Assembly: GCA_942491885.1 (NCBI GenBank)
Contig: CALOCQ010000003.1
Location: forward strand, 618,329 to 682,328
Source of the DNA: CALBPI01 sp942491885
GTDB taxonomy: Bacteria; Pseudomonadota; Gammaproteobacteria; Steroidobacterales; Woeseiaceae
Reading direction: 5' to 3'
Length of the DNA stretch: 64,000 nt
In this document: one piece after another, positions 25,112-34,740 of the stretch
How positions within the stretch are numbered: position 1 is the stretch's first letter
Layout of the letters: each line of letters starts with the position of its first letter
The notes under the pieces: model-generated
Databases searched by the model: none
Told to the model about the DNA's origin: nothing
The model's input: only the letters and a program-made list of their open reading frames with translations
Translations under genes and position numbers: made by a program

Positions 25112-25664
25112 ATGAAGCGTATTTTTGATGTGATCTTGGCGACTTCGGCATTGGTTTTCCTTGTGCCGATACTCCTTGTTGTTTGGATTATTGTAAAGCT
25201 GGATTCCCCCTGGTCCTGCATTTTATAGGCAGGAACGTGTAGGTCGGTTTGGTACCTCATTTCAAATTATTAAGTTTCGTTCAATGCGTCTAAACTCCGA
25301 CGCCGAGGGCTTCCGTACGGTCGTCGGTGATACCCGAATAACTCGTGTTGGCAGGATAATCCGACGATTAAGTATTGACGAATTGCCGCAGCTGCTCAAT
25401 GTTGTCATTGGCGACATGAGTATCGTAGGGCCGCGACCGGATGTCCCTGCTCAGAAGGCTGACTACAGTCAGGAAGACTGGCAGGCGAGGCATAGTGTTC
25501 GACCGGGAATAACTGGTTGGGCGCAAATCCACGGGCGATCGATTGCGTCGCCGGAAGAGCGTTTGGCGCGCGACCTTGAATACGTCCGCAAACATTCTCT
25601 GCTGATGGACATCCATATCGTCTGGCGTACCATTTTTTCTCTATTTTCTAAAGGTGCGTATTAG
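25112..25664 (+). pseudogene. Initiating sugar transferase (PglC/WcaJ C-terminal type), frameshifted
   Basis: The reading frame from ATG 25112 (MKRIFDVILATSALVFL, one membrane helix) hits a stop at 25226 after only 38 codons. Removing one C from the CCCCC run at 25206-25210 gives LDSPGPAFYRQERVGRFG and joins in frame to KFRSM, then VGRIIRRLSIDELPQLLN, MSIVGPRPD and RPGITGWAQIHGR, the full bacterial sugar transferase domain, ending at 25664. Such proteins load the first sugar phosphate on undecaprenyl phosphate. About 184 residues in total, of the short single-domain type. The break may be a true mutation, a slippage site or sequence error. Confidence 0.88.
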
Positions 25665-27488
25665 ATGTGCGGTATCGCGGGGTTTTGGTCACGGTCATCT
25701 TCCGGAATGTCCCGAGAGGGTCTTGTGCAGATGACAGACGCGCTCACTCATCGCGGGCCCGATGACAGTGGTTATTGGTACAGTGAAAAAGTTGGTATTG
25801 CCAACCGTCGGCTTTCTATCATCGATATTGCTGGAGGTCACCAACCGTTTGTTAGCGATGATGGAAACATCGTCGTTGTGCAGAACGGGGAAATATTTAA
25901 CTATGTCGAATTAGCGCGAGAGTTGGAAGAACTCGGAATTCGCTGCAAATCGTCAAGCGATACGGAGGTGATTCTCCGTTTATATGAGTATATGGGTATC
26001 AGTTTGCTGTCCCGTTTGAACGGCATGTTCGCGATCGCGATTCTGGATCGGCGTGAGTCAAAGCTATATTTGGCCCGCGATCGGGCTGGCGTTAAACCGC
26101 TGTACTGGCATCGCGATAACGAGATGGTTCGTTTTGCGTCAGAGATCAAGGCACTATGCACCTCTGGTATTGAGCGTCGGCTCAACAAGTATGCGCTTCA
26201 CCAGTACCTTAGCTTGAACTACGTGCCACCTCCGCAGACCATGATCGTTGGCGTTGAGCATGTTTTGCCCGGGCACTACCTCGAGATTTCCGATGATCAT
26301 CAGGCGATGACCCAATGGTGGTCAACCGAGGTTTGTGAATACAGTCCCGATTACGATCTCGCATGGCAAGAGCAGTTTACCGACCTGTTGGATAGCGCCG
26401 TAGAAGTGCGTCTTCGAGCGGACGTCCCGGTGGGGGGCTTCCTTTCCGGTGGGGTCGATTCGAGCGCCGTTGTAGCGACAATGGCAAAGCAGGTGAGTCA
26501 CCCAGTAAAAACCTTTTGCATTGGTTTCGACGACAAGCGTTTTGATGAGTCGCAATATGCCGAGCTTGTCGCTAGCCGAGTCGGTGCGGATCATACGACG
26601 AAAATTGTGCGTGGCGATATGCTGAGGCTCTGGCCTTCAGTTACGTTCTACAATGACCAACCACATGGCGATGTGTCGTTCATGCCGACCTTTAGGGTTT
26701 CGCAACTAGCAGCAGCTGACGTGAAGTTGGTTCTGACGGGGGATGGCGGCGATGAACTTTTCGCCGGCTATGACAAGTATCGTGATTTCTTCGATGCAAA
26801 CCCGGATGCTCTGCATGATAGAGACGTTTTTGAGCAGCACTATTTTCAGCAACTCACGCTGTTCGATAGTAAGCAACTCACGCGCCTCTATGCTGATGAT
26901 ATGAAGAATTACGCCGAGTCACGGGTAATTGATCAATTGCAGGGTGTGCTGGCTGAACAGGACTCCCTAGACGGTATAAACTTAGCCTTGTACATCGACT
27001 TCAAGTGCTTGCTACCCGGCAACAATCTCGTCAAGCCGGATCGGATGGGGATGGCTAACTCACTTGAGGCACGTAGTCCCTTTATGGACTACCGTTTCAT
27101 TGAATGGGCATTCTCATTGCCGGGATCGGCGAAGCTTCGAGATGGTGTCACGAAGTTTGTCATGAAACAGGCGGTCACTGACCTTGTGGGAGAAGATAGT
27201 GCCTTCCGCAAGAAGCAGATGTTTACCGTTCCTATCGGCGAGTGGCTTCGAAGTGGTGCTTATGAACTTGCCCGCGAGGTTCTATTCGACTCTCGCACGA
27301 CATCTCGTGGATTGTTCAATGTTGCTGAGGTGAGACGGATGCTGGATGAGCATCGACGCGGTCTCGCTAACTATACCCGCGAGATCAGGGCCCTGATCGC
27401 ACTCGAAATTTGGATGCGAATATTCATAGACGAGTTCATTGATCATCCGCCGAGTTGGTCAGACATCGGTGTTACGTCGGCCCAATGA
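25665..27488 (+). CDS. asnB: Asparagine synthase (glutamine-hydrolysing) family amidotransferase
   Basis: 607 residues from ATG 25665, directly after the upstream stop. Cys2 of MCGIAGF is the glutaminase nucleophile; THRGPDDSG and RRLSIIDI follow. The synthetase domain has the ATP pyrophosphatase loop SGGVDSSAVV and the GDGGDELFAGY motif. AsnB-type proteins in polysaccharide loci may amidate uronic acids rather than make asparagine. Two are present here, at 25665 and 28728, on either side of a Wzy/ligase-like gene. No symbol-specific evidence beyond family; asnB is used in the broad sense. Confidence 0.92.
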   Translation: MCGIAGFWSRSSSGMSREGLVQMTDALTHRGPDDSGYWYSEKVGIANRRLSIIDIAGGHQPFVSDDGNIVVVQNGEIFNYVELARELEELGIRCKSSSDTEVILRLYEYMGISLLSRLNGMFAIAILDRRESKLYLARDRAGVKPLYWHRDNEMVRFASEIKALCTSGIERRLNKYALHQYLSLNYVPPPQTMIVGVEHVLPGHYLEISDDHQAMTQWWSTEVCEYSPDYDLAWQEQFTDLLDSAVEVRLRADVPVGGFLSGGVDSSAVVATMAKQVSHPVKTFCIGFDDKRFDESQYAELVASRVGADHTTKIVRGDMLRLWPSVTFYNDQPHGDVSFMPTFRVSQLAAADVKLVLTGDGGDELFAGYDKYRDFFDANPDALHDRDVFEQHYFQQLTLFDSKQLTRLYADDMKNYAESRVIDQLQGVLAEQDSLDGINLALYIDFKCLLPGNNLVKPDRMGMANSLEARSPFMDYRFIEWAFSLPGSAKLRDGVTKFVMKQAVTDLVGEDSAFRKKQMFTVPIGEWLRSGAYELAREVLFDSRTTSRGLFNVAEVRRMLDEHRRGLANYTREIRALIALEIWMRIFIDEFIDHPPSWSDIGVTSAQ

Positions 27489-27489
27489 G

Positions 27490-28725
27490 ATGTTAGCGGG
27501 CTTTTACTATCTCGCTACACTGGTTGCTGCCTTGTGTCCGCTCGGGTTACTGGTTTTTAGGAGTTCACGTTGGGTGCTGGTGCTTGTCGTGCTGATGCCC
27601 GTTGCGAACGTCTATGTTTTTGGTTTTTCGCTTTTGATCAGTCTGATTGTTCTTTCATACATAAGTGATGCTCGTTCTGCGCCGTTGGGGTGCGCTCGCT
27701 GGTTCCTGATTTGGTGGGGCCTCTGGCTGGCATGGAGCCTATTGGGGTATATGACAAACGATGTAACACCGCGTCAGCTGTTTCAGGCTTGCGAGTTCAT
27801 CATGTATGGTGCGATTGCTGTCCTTCTAACGATGGCGTGTCGGGCAAGCGAATATTTTAAAATACGCCTGATGGACTCGCTTGGTCTTGCAGCGTTTTTT
27901 CTGTCATTGTTGGTAATGCTCGCGAACGTCACAGGCGGCGATTGGCCGACGACATTGCTCGGTCGAAATGAGTCCGCTTATTTTATTGTTATGGCTGGCG
28001 TTTTGCCCGCGCTCTTCTTGCTCAGTCGCCCAGCGTTTGTTGTGCAGAGCCGATTTCGGAGATGGTTTCTAATGGGCAGCATAGGCGTCTTTATGTTCGC
28101 CCTCGCTTCGCTTGAGTCGCGCGGAGCACTGGCGTGCGCCGCCGCTGTAATAATCGGATATTTTCTGTTTCTCGCTTTCGGGAAGCGTCTGGCTATTGCG
28201 GTCCCGGTGCTGGCAGTTTGCATTCCATTGCTTGCTATTATCGCGTTTCAGATGGGTGCTTTCAGTCAACTCTTCGACTTGGAGAGCAACTTTTCGAATC
28301 TCGAGCGCTACAATCTGCTCATTGCCAGCTGGCGACTGTTCGAGGCGAAGCCTATCTTCGGTTGGGGTTGGGGTAGCATCGACGCATTGATACCGAATGT
28401 TGGCGAGACGGTTCTCGCCTATCCGCATCCGCACAACTTTCTTGCACATTTTTCAGTAGAGCTTGGATTCGGTGGTGTTGTTCTATTCGTCCTTTTGCTA
28501 TGTCGTCCGCTCGTGCGTGCGGTCCACTTTGTGCGACGAGGATTTCGCTCCGAGGGGGTCTGGTGCGCTGCGGTAGCATTTTGCGTTTTGGTTCTGGGCG
28601 CGGTTGATGTCGTGTTTTACGGTGCCAGCCGGGCCCTACCAACGCTTTCGATACTGGTGCTGGTCGAATCGTTGCCGGTCATCAGAACAGTCCAAATTTC
28701 AGAATCCTTGAACGCTGGGGGCTAG
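27490..28725 (+). CDS. O-antigen ligase/polymerase (Wzy_C-like) membrane protein
   Basis: 411 residues from ATG 27490. About ten hydrophobic segments are visible. The late periplasmic region contains GWGWGSIDALIPN and YPHPHNFLAHFSVELGFGG, matching the H-N-x-x-L ... E-x-G motif of the WaaL/Wzy_C family. Members either polymerise repeat units or ligate glycan to lipid or protein. It is between two asparagine-synthase-type genes; the start codon is two bases after the first and it ends two bases before the second. Polymerase versus ligase is not decidable from this sequence. Confidence 0.87.
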   Translation: MLAGFYYLATLVAALCPLGLLVFRSSRWVLVLVVLMPVANVYVFGFSLLISLIVLSYISDARSAPLGCARWFLIWWGLWLAWSLLGYMTNDVTPRQLFQACEFIMYGAIAVLLTMACRASEYFKIRLMDSLGLAAFFLSLLVMLANVTGGDWPTTLLGRNESAYFIVMAGVLPALFLLSRPAFVVQSRFRRWFLMGSIGVFMFALASLESRGALACAAAVIIGYFLFLAFGKRLAIAVPVLAVCIPLLAIIAFQMGAFSQLFDLESNFSNLERYNLLIASWRLFEAKPIFGWGWGSIDALIPNVGETVLAYPHPHNFLAHFSVELGFGGVVLFVLLLCRPLVRAVHFVRRGFRSEGVWCAAVAFCVLVLGAVDVVFYGASRALPTLSILVLVESLPVIRTVQISESLNAGG

Positions 28726-28727
28726 CT

Positions 28728-30590
28728 ATGTGCGGGATCGCTGGAATTGTAGCTTCTACGCCGGGTGCTTTTGATGGCGACAAGTATGAAGATGTCTGCC
28801 GGGAAATGCTCGCAGCTCTGCGCCATAGGGGGCCTGATAACGAAAGCGTTTTTTGTGGTGAACACTTCGTGCTCGGACATGCGCGGCTGAGTATTATCGA
28901 CCTACAGGGAGGTGATCAACCATTACACAGTATCGATGATCGTTATCATTTGATCGCTAATGGCGAAATATACAATCATCGCGAATTGCGGGAAGCGTTC
29001 AAGGCTACTTATCGCTTTACTACGGAGTCGGATTGCGAGGCAATTTCAGCAGCGTATGACGCTGGTGGAGTAGAGGGTTTTCGTAAATTGAACGGCATGT
29101 TTGCCTTTATGCTTGCGGATAGCGATCGTCGTAGCGTCATTTGCGCCGTTGATCCAGTTGGCATAAAGCCTCTCTATTTCTTTCGATACGATTCGGTCGT
29201 TCTAGTTGCCTCCGAGCTCAAGGCTCTCGTAGTCGGTATGCGAGCTATTGGCGCACCTGTTTATTTGTCCGAATCAACAGCATTGGCCTATTTGCGTGAT
29301 GGTTGGTCTGATGTTCGGAGGAGCATCGTTGCCGGTGTAGAGAGGCTGGGGCCGGGCGAGTGTCTGACAATATCGAGCGCAGGAACAAATGCAGTACGCC
29401 GGTATCAAGACATGCAGTCACTCGTTGGAGACCATCAGGGCGTCGTGCCAGATCTGGCGGAATTGGAGGAGTCTCTTCGAGCAGCGGTCAGACGTCAGCT
29501 CATTGCGGACGTGCCAGTAGGCTTTTTCCTCAGCGGAGGCGTAGATTCAAGTCTCCTTGTGGCAATGGCAAGACAGCTTGATGTTGATGTAAACACTTTT
29601 ACAGTGGATTTCTCAGGTGACCTTGAGGCTGACAGTGTGAGTGAGGCACGCTATGCGCGACTCGTTGCCGACCAACTTGGTTGCAATCATCATGAAATGA
29701 AATTCGATGCGACGACGCTGGTTGATAGGCTTGACCGCGTTTTCGATTTGCTTGACGAGCCATTGGCTGATCCGGCCGTAGTTCCGCTTAGCGTGATATC
29801 GGAATTTGCGCGTTCAGAAGTGAAGGTCTGTGTCTCTGGCGATGGGGGTGACGAAATATTCGCCGGTTATCTACGACATGCCATCAATCCATTGCGTCGA
29901 CGTATCCACCAGGTGCCGGGCTTGGCCCGTTGTGTTCGCGCAGTTGGTGCCGGCGTTGCCGGCGTTCAAAAAAGGATTGGTGGCGTTGCGCCGCTTAGGA
30001 AAATTGCTATGGCGTTCGACATGGTCGGTGCCGATTGCTTTACCTATGGCCCATTTGCAGGGGCGAATTCGCGCTGGTTGGTAGATCCCGTGCGCTGTCC
30101 TGAGATCGATCAGCACATTGCGACGAGTTTGTTCGAGCTGGAACTGGAGGGGCCCTTGCCCGGTCAGATGCTGTCAAAGGTGGACCGTGCGAGCATGAGC
30201 CAGAGTCTTGAAGTGCGCGTTCCGTTTCTTGATCTAGAGTTTCTTAAAATTGCATTACGATACCCGCCAGACCGTATGCGGAAAGGTCGGCTAGGCAAAA
30301 TGCCGTTGCGATCGCTGTTGGCCGGCGTCCTACCGGAGACAATTTCACAACGGCCTAAACACGGTTTTCGTGTTCCGTTGTCTGCGTGGATTCGAACAGA
30401 AATGAAAGAAAGAATAGAGGAAAGATTGCTCGACTCGCGCGCCATACCAAGCACTCTTATTAGCAGGGACTCTGTTGAGCAGCTGCTAGGAGAGCATCGA
30501 GATGGTACTGGTGAGCACTCAGTTCGTATTTGGGCTCTACTATCTCTCGCCGAGAGTATTGGGCGATTGGGAATTAAAGATGTCCGATGA
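28728..30590 (+). CDS. asnB: Asparagine synthase-type amidotransferase, second copy
   Basis: 620 residues from ATG 28728. Nucleophile Cys2 (MCGIAGI), LRHRGPDNESVF, the ATP loop SGGVDSSLLV and SGDGGDEIFAGYL are intact, so it should be active. It is only distantly similar to the copy at 25665 (different linkers and C-terminus), so the two probably arose separately rather than by local duplication. It could correspond to the PEP-CTERM/exosortase-linked amidotransferase group, judged by its length, but this is unverified. It overlaps the next glycosyltransferase by 11 nt. Confidence 0.9.
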   Translation: MCGIAGIVASTPGAFDGDKYEDVCREMLAALRHRGPDNESVFCGEHFVLGHARLSIIDLQGGDQPLHSIDDRYHLIANGEIYNHRELREAFKATYRFTTESDCEAISAAYDAGGVEGFRKLNGMFAFMLADSDRRSVICAVDPVGIKPLYFFRYDSVVLVASELKALVVGMRAIGAPVYLSESTALAYLRDGWSDVRRSIVAGVERLGPGECLTISSAGTNAVRRYQDMQSLVGDHQGVVPDLAELEESLRAAVRRQLIADVPVGFFLSGGVDSSLLVAMARQLDVDVNTFTVDFSGDLEADSVSEARYARLVADQLGCNHHEMKFDATTLVDRLDRVFDLLDEPLADPAVVPLSVISEFARSEVKVCVSGDGGDEIFAGYLRHAINPLRRRIHQVPGLARCVRAVGAGVAGVQKRIGGVAPLRKIAMAFDMVGADCFTYGPFAGANSRWLVDPVRCPEIDQHIATSLFELELEGPLPGQMLSKVDRASMSQSLEVRVPFLDLEFLKIALRYPPDRMRKGRLGKMPLRSLLAGVLPETISQRPKHGFRVPLSAWIRTEMKERIEERLLDSRAIPSTLISRDSVEQLLGEHRDGTGEHSVRIWALLSLAESIGRLGIKDVR

Positions 30591-31719
30591 CGCGGCGACA
30601 ACGTCAATGAAGATTCTTCAGTTGCGTTCTGAGTTCAGGGACAATGGTCCCGGGTCGCAGGCTTTGACGATGGCACGCGAGCTTCGCCGGCGGGGAGCAG
30701 AGGTGATGTTCGTTGCCAGTGGCGGCGTGCTGGCGCAAGAAATTCGAGATGACGGGTTTGAATTTTTCACGATTGCTACGCTGGCAGTGGACAGACGCAG
30801 TCCGATCGATATTGTACGAACAATTTTGAGTATGCGGCGTATCTTTAAGGAGCAGCGGCCGGACGTAATCCATGCCCACAACGCGGCGAGTATTATGCTT
30901 GCGGCAGTCGCTGCTGTCTCCGTTGGGCTGAAACCGGCCCTGATTCAGAGCGTACGCGGTATAGAGTTACGAGCGACCCACCAATGGCGCAATTGGATAT
31001 ACAGGATCAATCCGGCGATTCTTCTAGCGGTGAGTGAATTCACAAAGAGGGAACTCGTGGCGATAGGTGCCAGGCCACAGCGAATCAGGGTGACCTACAA
31101 TGGCGTGGATCCCGAAAAGTTTAATCCTGATCGTATCGAGAGGAAGACAGTCAGGGCTGAGTTGGGCCTTAGGGAGGACGAACTCGCCATTGGCCACGTT
31201 GGTAATTTCTCCGGCTGGAAGGGTCAGGATGTGCTCGTACATGCTCTTGCGATTCTCAAGAGAAAGGGGCATGCGGTCCAGGTTGTTTTCGTCGGTGACG
31301 GGCCAGCGCGACTAGCTGCGGAAGAGGCTGCCGAAAAGCACGGCGTTCGTGAGGCTGTTCAGTTTCTTGGATTCAGGAGAGATATACCCGAAGTGCAGGC
31401 AGCGATCGATATTTATTGTCAGCCTTCGACAGAAGGCGAGATGTTTCCAAACGCTATCGTTGAGGCGATGGCCATGGGCAACTGTTGGGTCGGGTCTGAT
31501 ATTAGCGGGCTTGGCGAGTTGACTGTCAACGGCGATGCTGGCGATCTCGTCCCGGCCGGAGATGCGTACGCGCTGGCGGCAGCGCTTGATCTAAGGCTAT
31601 CGAACGTGAAAGATTTGAGAAATCGTGGTGTTGCGGCACGCCGCTTCGTTCTTGACAACCTTACGGTGGAGCGAGTCGTAGACAGGATAGCGAGCGCCTA
31701 CAAGGAAGCGCAACGTTGA
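30580..31719 (+). CDS. Family 4 (GT-B) glycosyltransferase
   Basis: 379 residues from ATG 30580; MKILQLRS at 30607 is another possible start. The N-terminal domain has FRDNGPGSQALTMARELRRRG, and the C-terminal GT1 domain has VGNFSGWKGQDVLVHAL, FVGDGPARLAAEE and the retaining GT-B motif TEGEMFPNAIVEAMAMG, where the E-x7-E pair contacts the sugar nucleotide. It adds one sugar to the growing lipid-linked unit. It overlaps its neighbours at both ends, indicating an operon. Confidence 0.92.
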   Translation: MSDDAATTSMKILQLRSEFRDNGPGSQALTMARELRRRGAEVMFVASGGVLAQEIRDDGFEFFTIATLAVDRRSPIDIVRTILSMRRIFKEQRPDVIHAHNAASIMLAAVAAVSVGLKPALIQSVRGIELRATHQWRNWIYRINPAILLAVSEFTKRELVAIGARPQRIRVTYNGVDPEKFNPDRIERKTVRAELGLREDELAIGHVGNFSGWKGQDVLVHALAILKRKGHAVQVVFVGDGPARLAAEEAAEKHGVREAVQFLGFRRDIPEVQAAIDIYCQPSTEGEMFPNAIVEAMAMGNCWVGSDISGLGELTVNGDAGDLVPAGDAYALAAALDLRLSNVKDLRNRGVAARRFVLDNLTVERVVDRIASAYKEAQR

Positions 31720-32960
31720 GCCGCAAGGGCGTCGACCCTGCATGCGACATTCTCGCAGTCTGCTACGGCGGCGGGCACGTTAACATGATTGTGCCCGTGA
31801 TCAAGCAGCTCAGAAGGCGCTATCCTGAAATTAAGGTTGCGATACTTGGATTGACCAACGCTCAGCCTGTACTACGAGAAGCAGGTCTGGATTTCTTCAC
31901 CTGTCGAGACTTCCTTGACGCAAATGATACGCCTGCAATTCAATACGGCACGAGGCTCGTGGAGGGCATGGATACGTCAATGCTCGGCGAGCAGGAATCG
32001 ATTGCCTACTTGGGTCTGTCGTACCGAGACCTTGTAGCGCGACTAGGTGAGGACGGTGCGAGGAAGGCATATGAAAAAATCGGACGGCAGGCGTTTTTGC
32101 CCGTCGCTTTTCTGGGTGATGTCATTCACCGTCTGAATCCGAAGCTTGTGCTGGCTACAAGTGCGCCGCGTGCTGAGCGTGCAGCGATAATTGCGGCGGG
32201 AGCTAACGATATCCCGGCTGTGTGCCTCGTCGATCTTTTTGCTATGGCAGAGGTCGAATGGCTAAAGGACAATGACTTTGCAGATCGTATTTGTGTCATA
32301 TCGCAAGGCGTAGCTGACCGTTTGACAGCGCACGGGAGGAATGCAGACGATATTTGCGTTATCGGTAATCCAGCTTTTGATCGGCTCGCTAAGCCGTCGT
32401 TGTCGAATCTGGGATTGGAATTGCGTGATCGGCGCGGTTGGGGTCAGGACGACTACGTTATTCTGTTTGCGTCTCAGCCGGAACCGGCGACCGATGCGCA
32501 GACCGGCGAAGCAGGCGACATCAACCTCCCGTCTCGGGTAGAAGCGTTTCTCGCTCGGTTGGGGAAGAGGCGGCAGGATCTTAAGATCATTGTTCGTCGG
32601 CACCCGAATCAATTGCCTGTGGATGATGCTGAGGCAGATAGCGGATTGCAGTATAGTCCGATCGACGAAGAGCTTAGCGCGCTGCTGTCCGCTGTAGATT
32701 GCGTTGTCACCTTTAGTTCGACTGTCGGCATCGAAGCTGCACTGCTTGGCAAACAGCTCATTGTGCTGGAGATATCGCTAACGAGTAAGAACGCGCCCTA
32801 CGCAGAGATGGGTCTCGCCGCCGGAGTAGGTGAATTGGATGAGCTCGAAGGTGCTATTGACAGGGCCAAAGCCGAGCGAGCATCTGTCCCCGAGGGCTTG
32901 TTGAGACCTGGCGGTGCGGCGGATCGTGTTTGTGACGAAATAATTTCGCTTCTCAATTAG
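31716..32960 (+). CDS. Putative GT-B/epimerase-fold polysaccharide protein, function unknown
   Basis: 414 residues from TTG 31716 (TTGA overlap). The sequence starts DILAVCYGGGHVNMIVPVIKQL, a Rossmann-like first strand with GGGH. Later come FASQPEPATDA, IIVRRHPNQLP and VVTFSSTVGIEAALLGKQLIVLE. This last motif resembles the sugar-nucleotide pocket of CDP-glycerol glycerophosphotransferases and UDP-GlcNAc 2-epimerase-like proteins. I do not recognise an exact family. It lies between a GT-B glycosyltransferase and the neu block, and may be a glycosyltransferase for a nonulosonic acid or another sugar. Confidence 0.72.
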   Translation: MSRKGVDPACDILAVCYGGGHVNMIVPVIKQLRRRYPEIKVAILGLTNAQPVLREAGLDFFTCRDFLDANDTPAIQYGTRLVEGMDTSMLGEQESIAYLGLSYRDLVARLGEDGARKAYEKIGRQAFLPVAFLGDVIHRLNPKLVLATSAPRAERAAIIAAGANDIPAVCLVDLFAMAEVEWLKDNDFADRICVISQGVADRLTAHGRNADDICVIGNPAFDRLAKPSLSNLGLELRDRRGWGQDDYVILFASQPEPATDAQTGEAGDINLPSRVEAFLARLGKRRQDLKIIVRRHPNQLPVDDAEADSGLQYSPIDEELSALLSAVDCVVTFSSTVGIEAALLGKQLIVLEISLTSKNAPYAEMGLAAGVGELDELEGAIDRAKAERASVPEGLLRPGGAADRVCDEIISLLN

Positions 32961-32971
32961 TTGGATACAAA

Positions 32972-33683
32972 ATGACACAGCTTGAAAGAAAGGTCATTGC
33001 TACGATTTGTGCGCGCGGCGGCTCCAAGGGCGTACCGGGAAAGAACGCCAAGAATCTTCTGGGAAAACCGTTAATTGTTTGGGCGATTGAGCAGGCAATT
33101 CGCTGCAAATCGGTCAATGCGGGCGTATATGTTTCTACAGATGATGCCTACTTGGCGGACCTTGCGCGCGAGGCAGGTGCGACCGTGCCATATTTGCGGC
33201 CAGCAAATCTCGCGACTGATGAGGCGGGTAAGTTGCCAGTGATCGTACATTTATGTGAATTCTTGCGTGAGCAGGGTATTCAGTATGATGCTGTTGTGGA
33301 CATCGATCCGACCTGTCCCTTGCGTGCAGACTCGGATATTGACGGCGCTGTCGCAGCGCTGAGCGATAGTGCGGATGTTGTGATCGGTGTATGTGAGAGT
33401 CGCAAGAACCCATACTTCAATATGGTTGAATACAACGACGACGGATTTGCGCAGCTCGTTAAGCCCCGCCAGTGACGTTGTCAGCAGACAGGCGGCACCG
33501 GCAGTTTTTGAGATTAGTGGCGCGGTATATGTCTGGCACAGGGACACGTTGAGCCTTGGCCTATGGGAGGGAAACGCGCAGATGTTTCAGATGCCGCCTG
33601 AGCGGTCTATAGATATAGATAGCGAACTCGATTTCGCATTTGTTGAATACTTGATGAGCGCACGTGGGCGCGAGTCAAAATAA
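32972..33683 (+). pseudogene. neuA: Acylneuraminate cytidylyltransferase (NeuA/LegF-like), frameshifted
   Basis: The frame from ATG 32972 gives ICARGGSKGVPGKNAKNLLGKPLI, the nucleotide-binding signature, and DIDPTCPLRADSDI, then stops at 33473 after VKPRQ. Removing one C from the CCCC run at 33464-33467 gives VKPASDVVSRQAAPAVFEISGAVYVW and continues to 33683 with IDIDSELDFAFVE, a standard NeuA ending. So the gene is complete apart from one base. It activates a nonulosonic acid to the CMP form. A neuB-like gene starts 20 nt after its end. Error versus mutation is unresolved. Confidence 0.88.
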
Positions 33684-33702
33684 GGTCGAATCAGGTTACC
33701 CG

Positions 33703-34740
33703 ATGAACAGAACCTACGTCATTGCAGAAGTTGGAGTTAATCATAACGGCTCCGTCGACACGGCTTGCCGTCTAATTGATGAGGCCTGTCGCATAGGAGC
33801 TGATGCCGCAAAATTCCAGCATTTTGTTCCCGCAAGCCTTGTAGCTCATGATGCACCGACGGCAGTCTATCAGAGAACAAATGACGGCGCGGATAAGCAA
33901 ATGGAGATGCTCTCGAGGCTAGCGTTTAGCGATGATCAATTAGCTCGGGTAAATCGTTACTGTGCCGAAAAAGGCATCGACTTTCTTTGTACACCTTTCG
34001 ATATGGAGTCCGCAGCCTTTGTTGTCGGACTTGGGCCGCGAGCTGTAAAGATCGGGTCGGGAGATATCACATTTGATCGAATGCTTCGCTACGTCGCGTC
34101 GTCTGGTATTCCGATGATTGTCTCGACAGGAATGGCTAATCTTTCGGAAATCGCCCACGCCTGTGACGTGATTAGGCGTGAGCAATTATTGTCACAGCAG
34201 CGCGAAAGTGGTTTCCCCCCGCTTTCGCTTCTTCAATGCACGTCAAACTATCCGACCGCCCTGGAGGATGTGCATCTGGCGACTATGGCTAGTCTCCGGG
34301 ATCAGTTTTCGGTGCCGGTTGGTTTCTCTGATCATACAACCAATTCAGCTATTGCCGCGTTTGCGGTATCAATGGGCGCAACAATCGTTGAAAAGCATCT
34401 GACTCTCGACCGCTCGTCGGCAGGCCCGGATCATGCTGCATCACTAGAGCCTGGCGCGTTTGCCGATATGGTAGATCTGATACGACAAGCGGAAGCTGTA
34501 ACAGGCTCTGGCGAGAAGCGTTCTAATTCTACTGAAGTGGATGTTGCCAAGGTCGCCCGGCGCAGCCTTTTTGTTGCGAAGGATGTGCCGGCCGGTAAGG
34601 CATTGGAGCGTGAAGACCTTGTCATGCTTCGTCCTGGCACCGGAATTCCGCCAACTGAGGAAGAGAACTATTTGGGGCGTACGATTGACGTCGACCTCAA
34701 AGCATTCACTTTGCTTAAGCCGGAGCATTTTCGCAATTGA
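33703..34740 (+). CDS. neuB: N-acetylneuraminate/legionaminate synthase
   Basis: 345 residues from ATG 33703. The N-terminal TIM-barrel (NeuB) domain has IAEVGVNHNGSVDTACRLI, DAAKFQ, LCTPFD, KIGSGDITF and SDHTTN. A C-terminal SAF antifreeze-like domain (RRSLFVAKDVPAGKALERED, about residues 280-340) closes the active site. It condenses phosphoenolpyruvate with N-acetylmannosamine or the 2,4-diacetamido-6-deoxy-mannose analogue. Neighbouring PglE/PglD-like genes favour legionaminic acid, but the motifs do not tell which substrate. Confidence 0.95.
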   Translation: MNRTYVIAEVGVNHNGSVDTACRLIDEACRIGADAAKFQHFVPASLVAHDAPTAVYQRTNDGADKQMEMLSRLAFSDDQLARVNRYCAEKGIDFLCTPFDMESAAFVVGLGPRAVKIGSGDITFDRMLRYVASSGIPMIVSTGMANLSEIAHACDVIRREQLLSQQRESGFPPLSLLQCTSNYPTALEDVHLATMASLRDQFSVPVGFSDHTTNSAIAAFAVSMGATIVEKHLTLDRSSAGPDHAASLEPGAFADMVDLIRQAEAVTGSGEKRSNSTEVDVAKVARRSLFVAKDVPAGKALEREDLVMLRPGTGIPPTEEENYLGRTIDVDLKAFTLLKPEHFRN

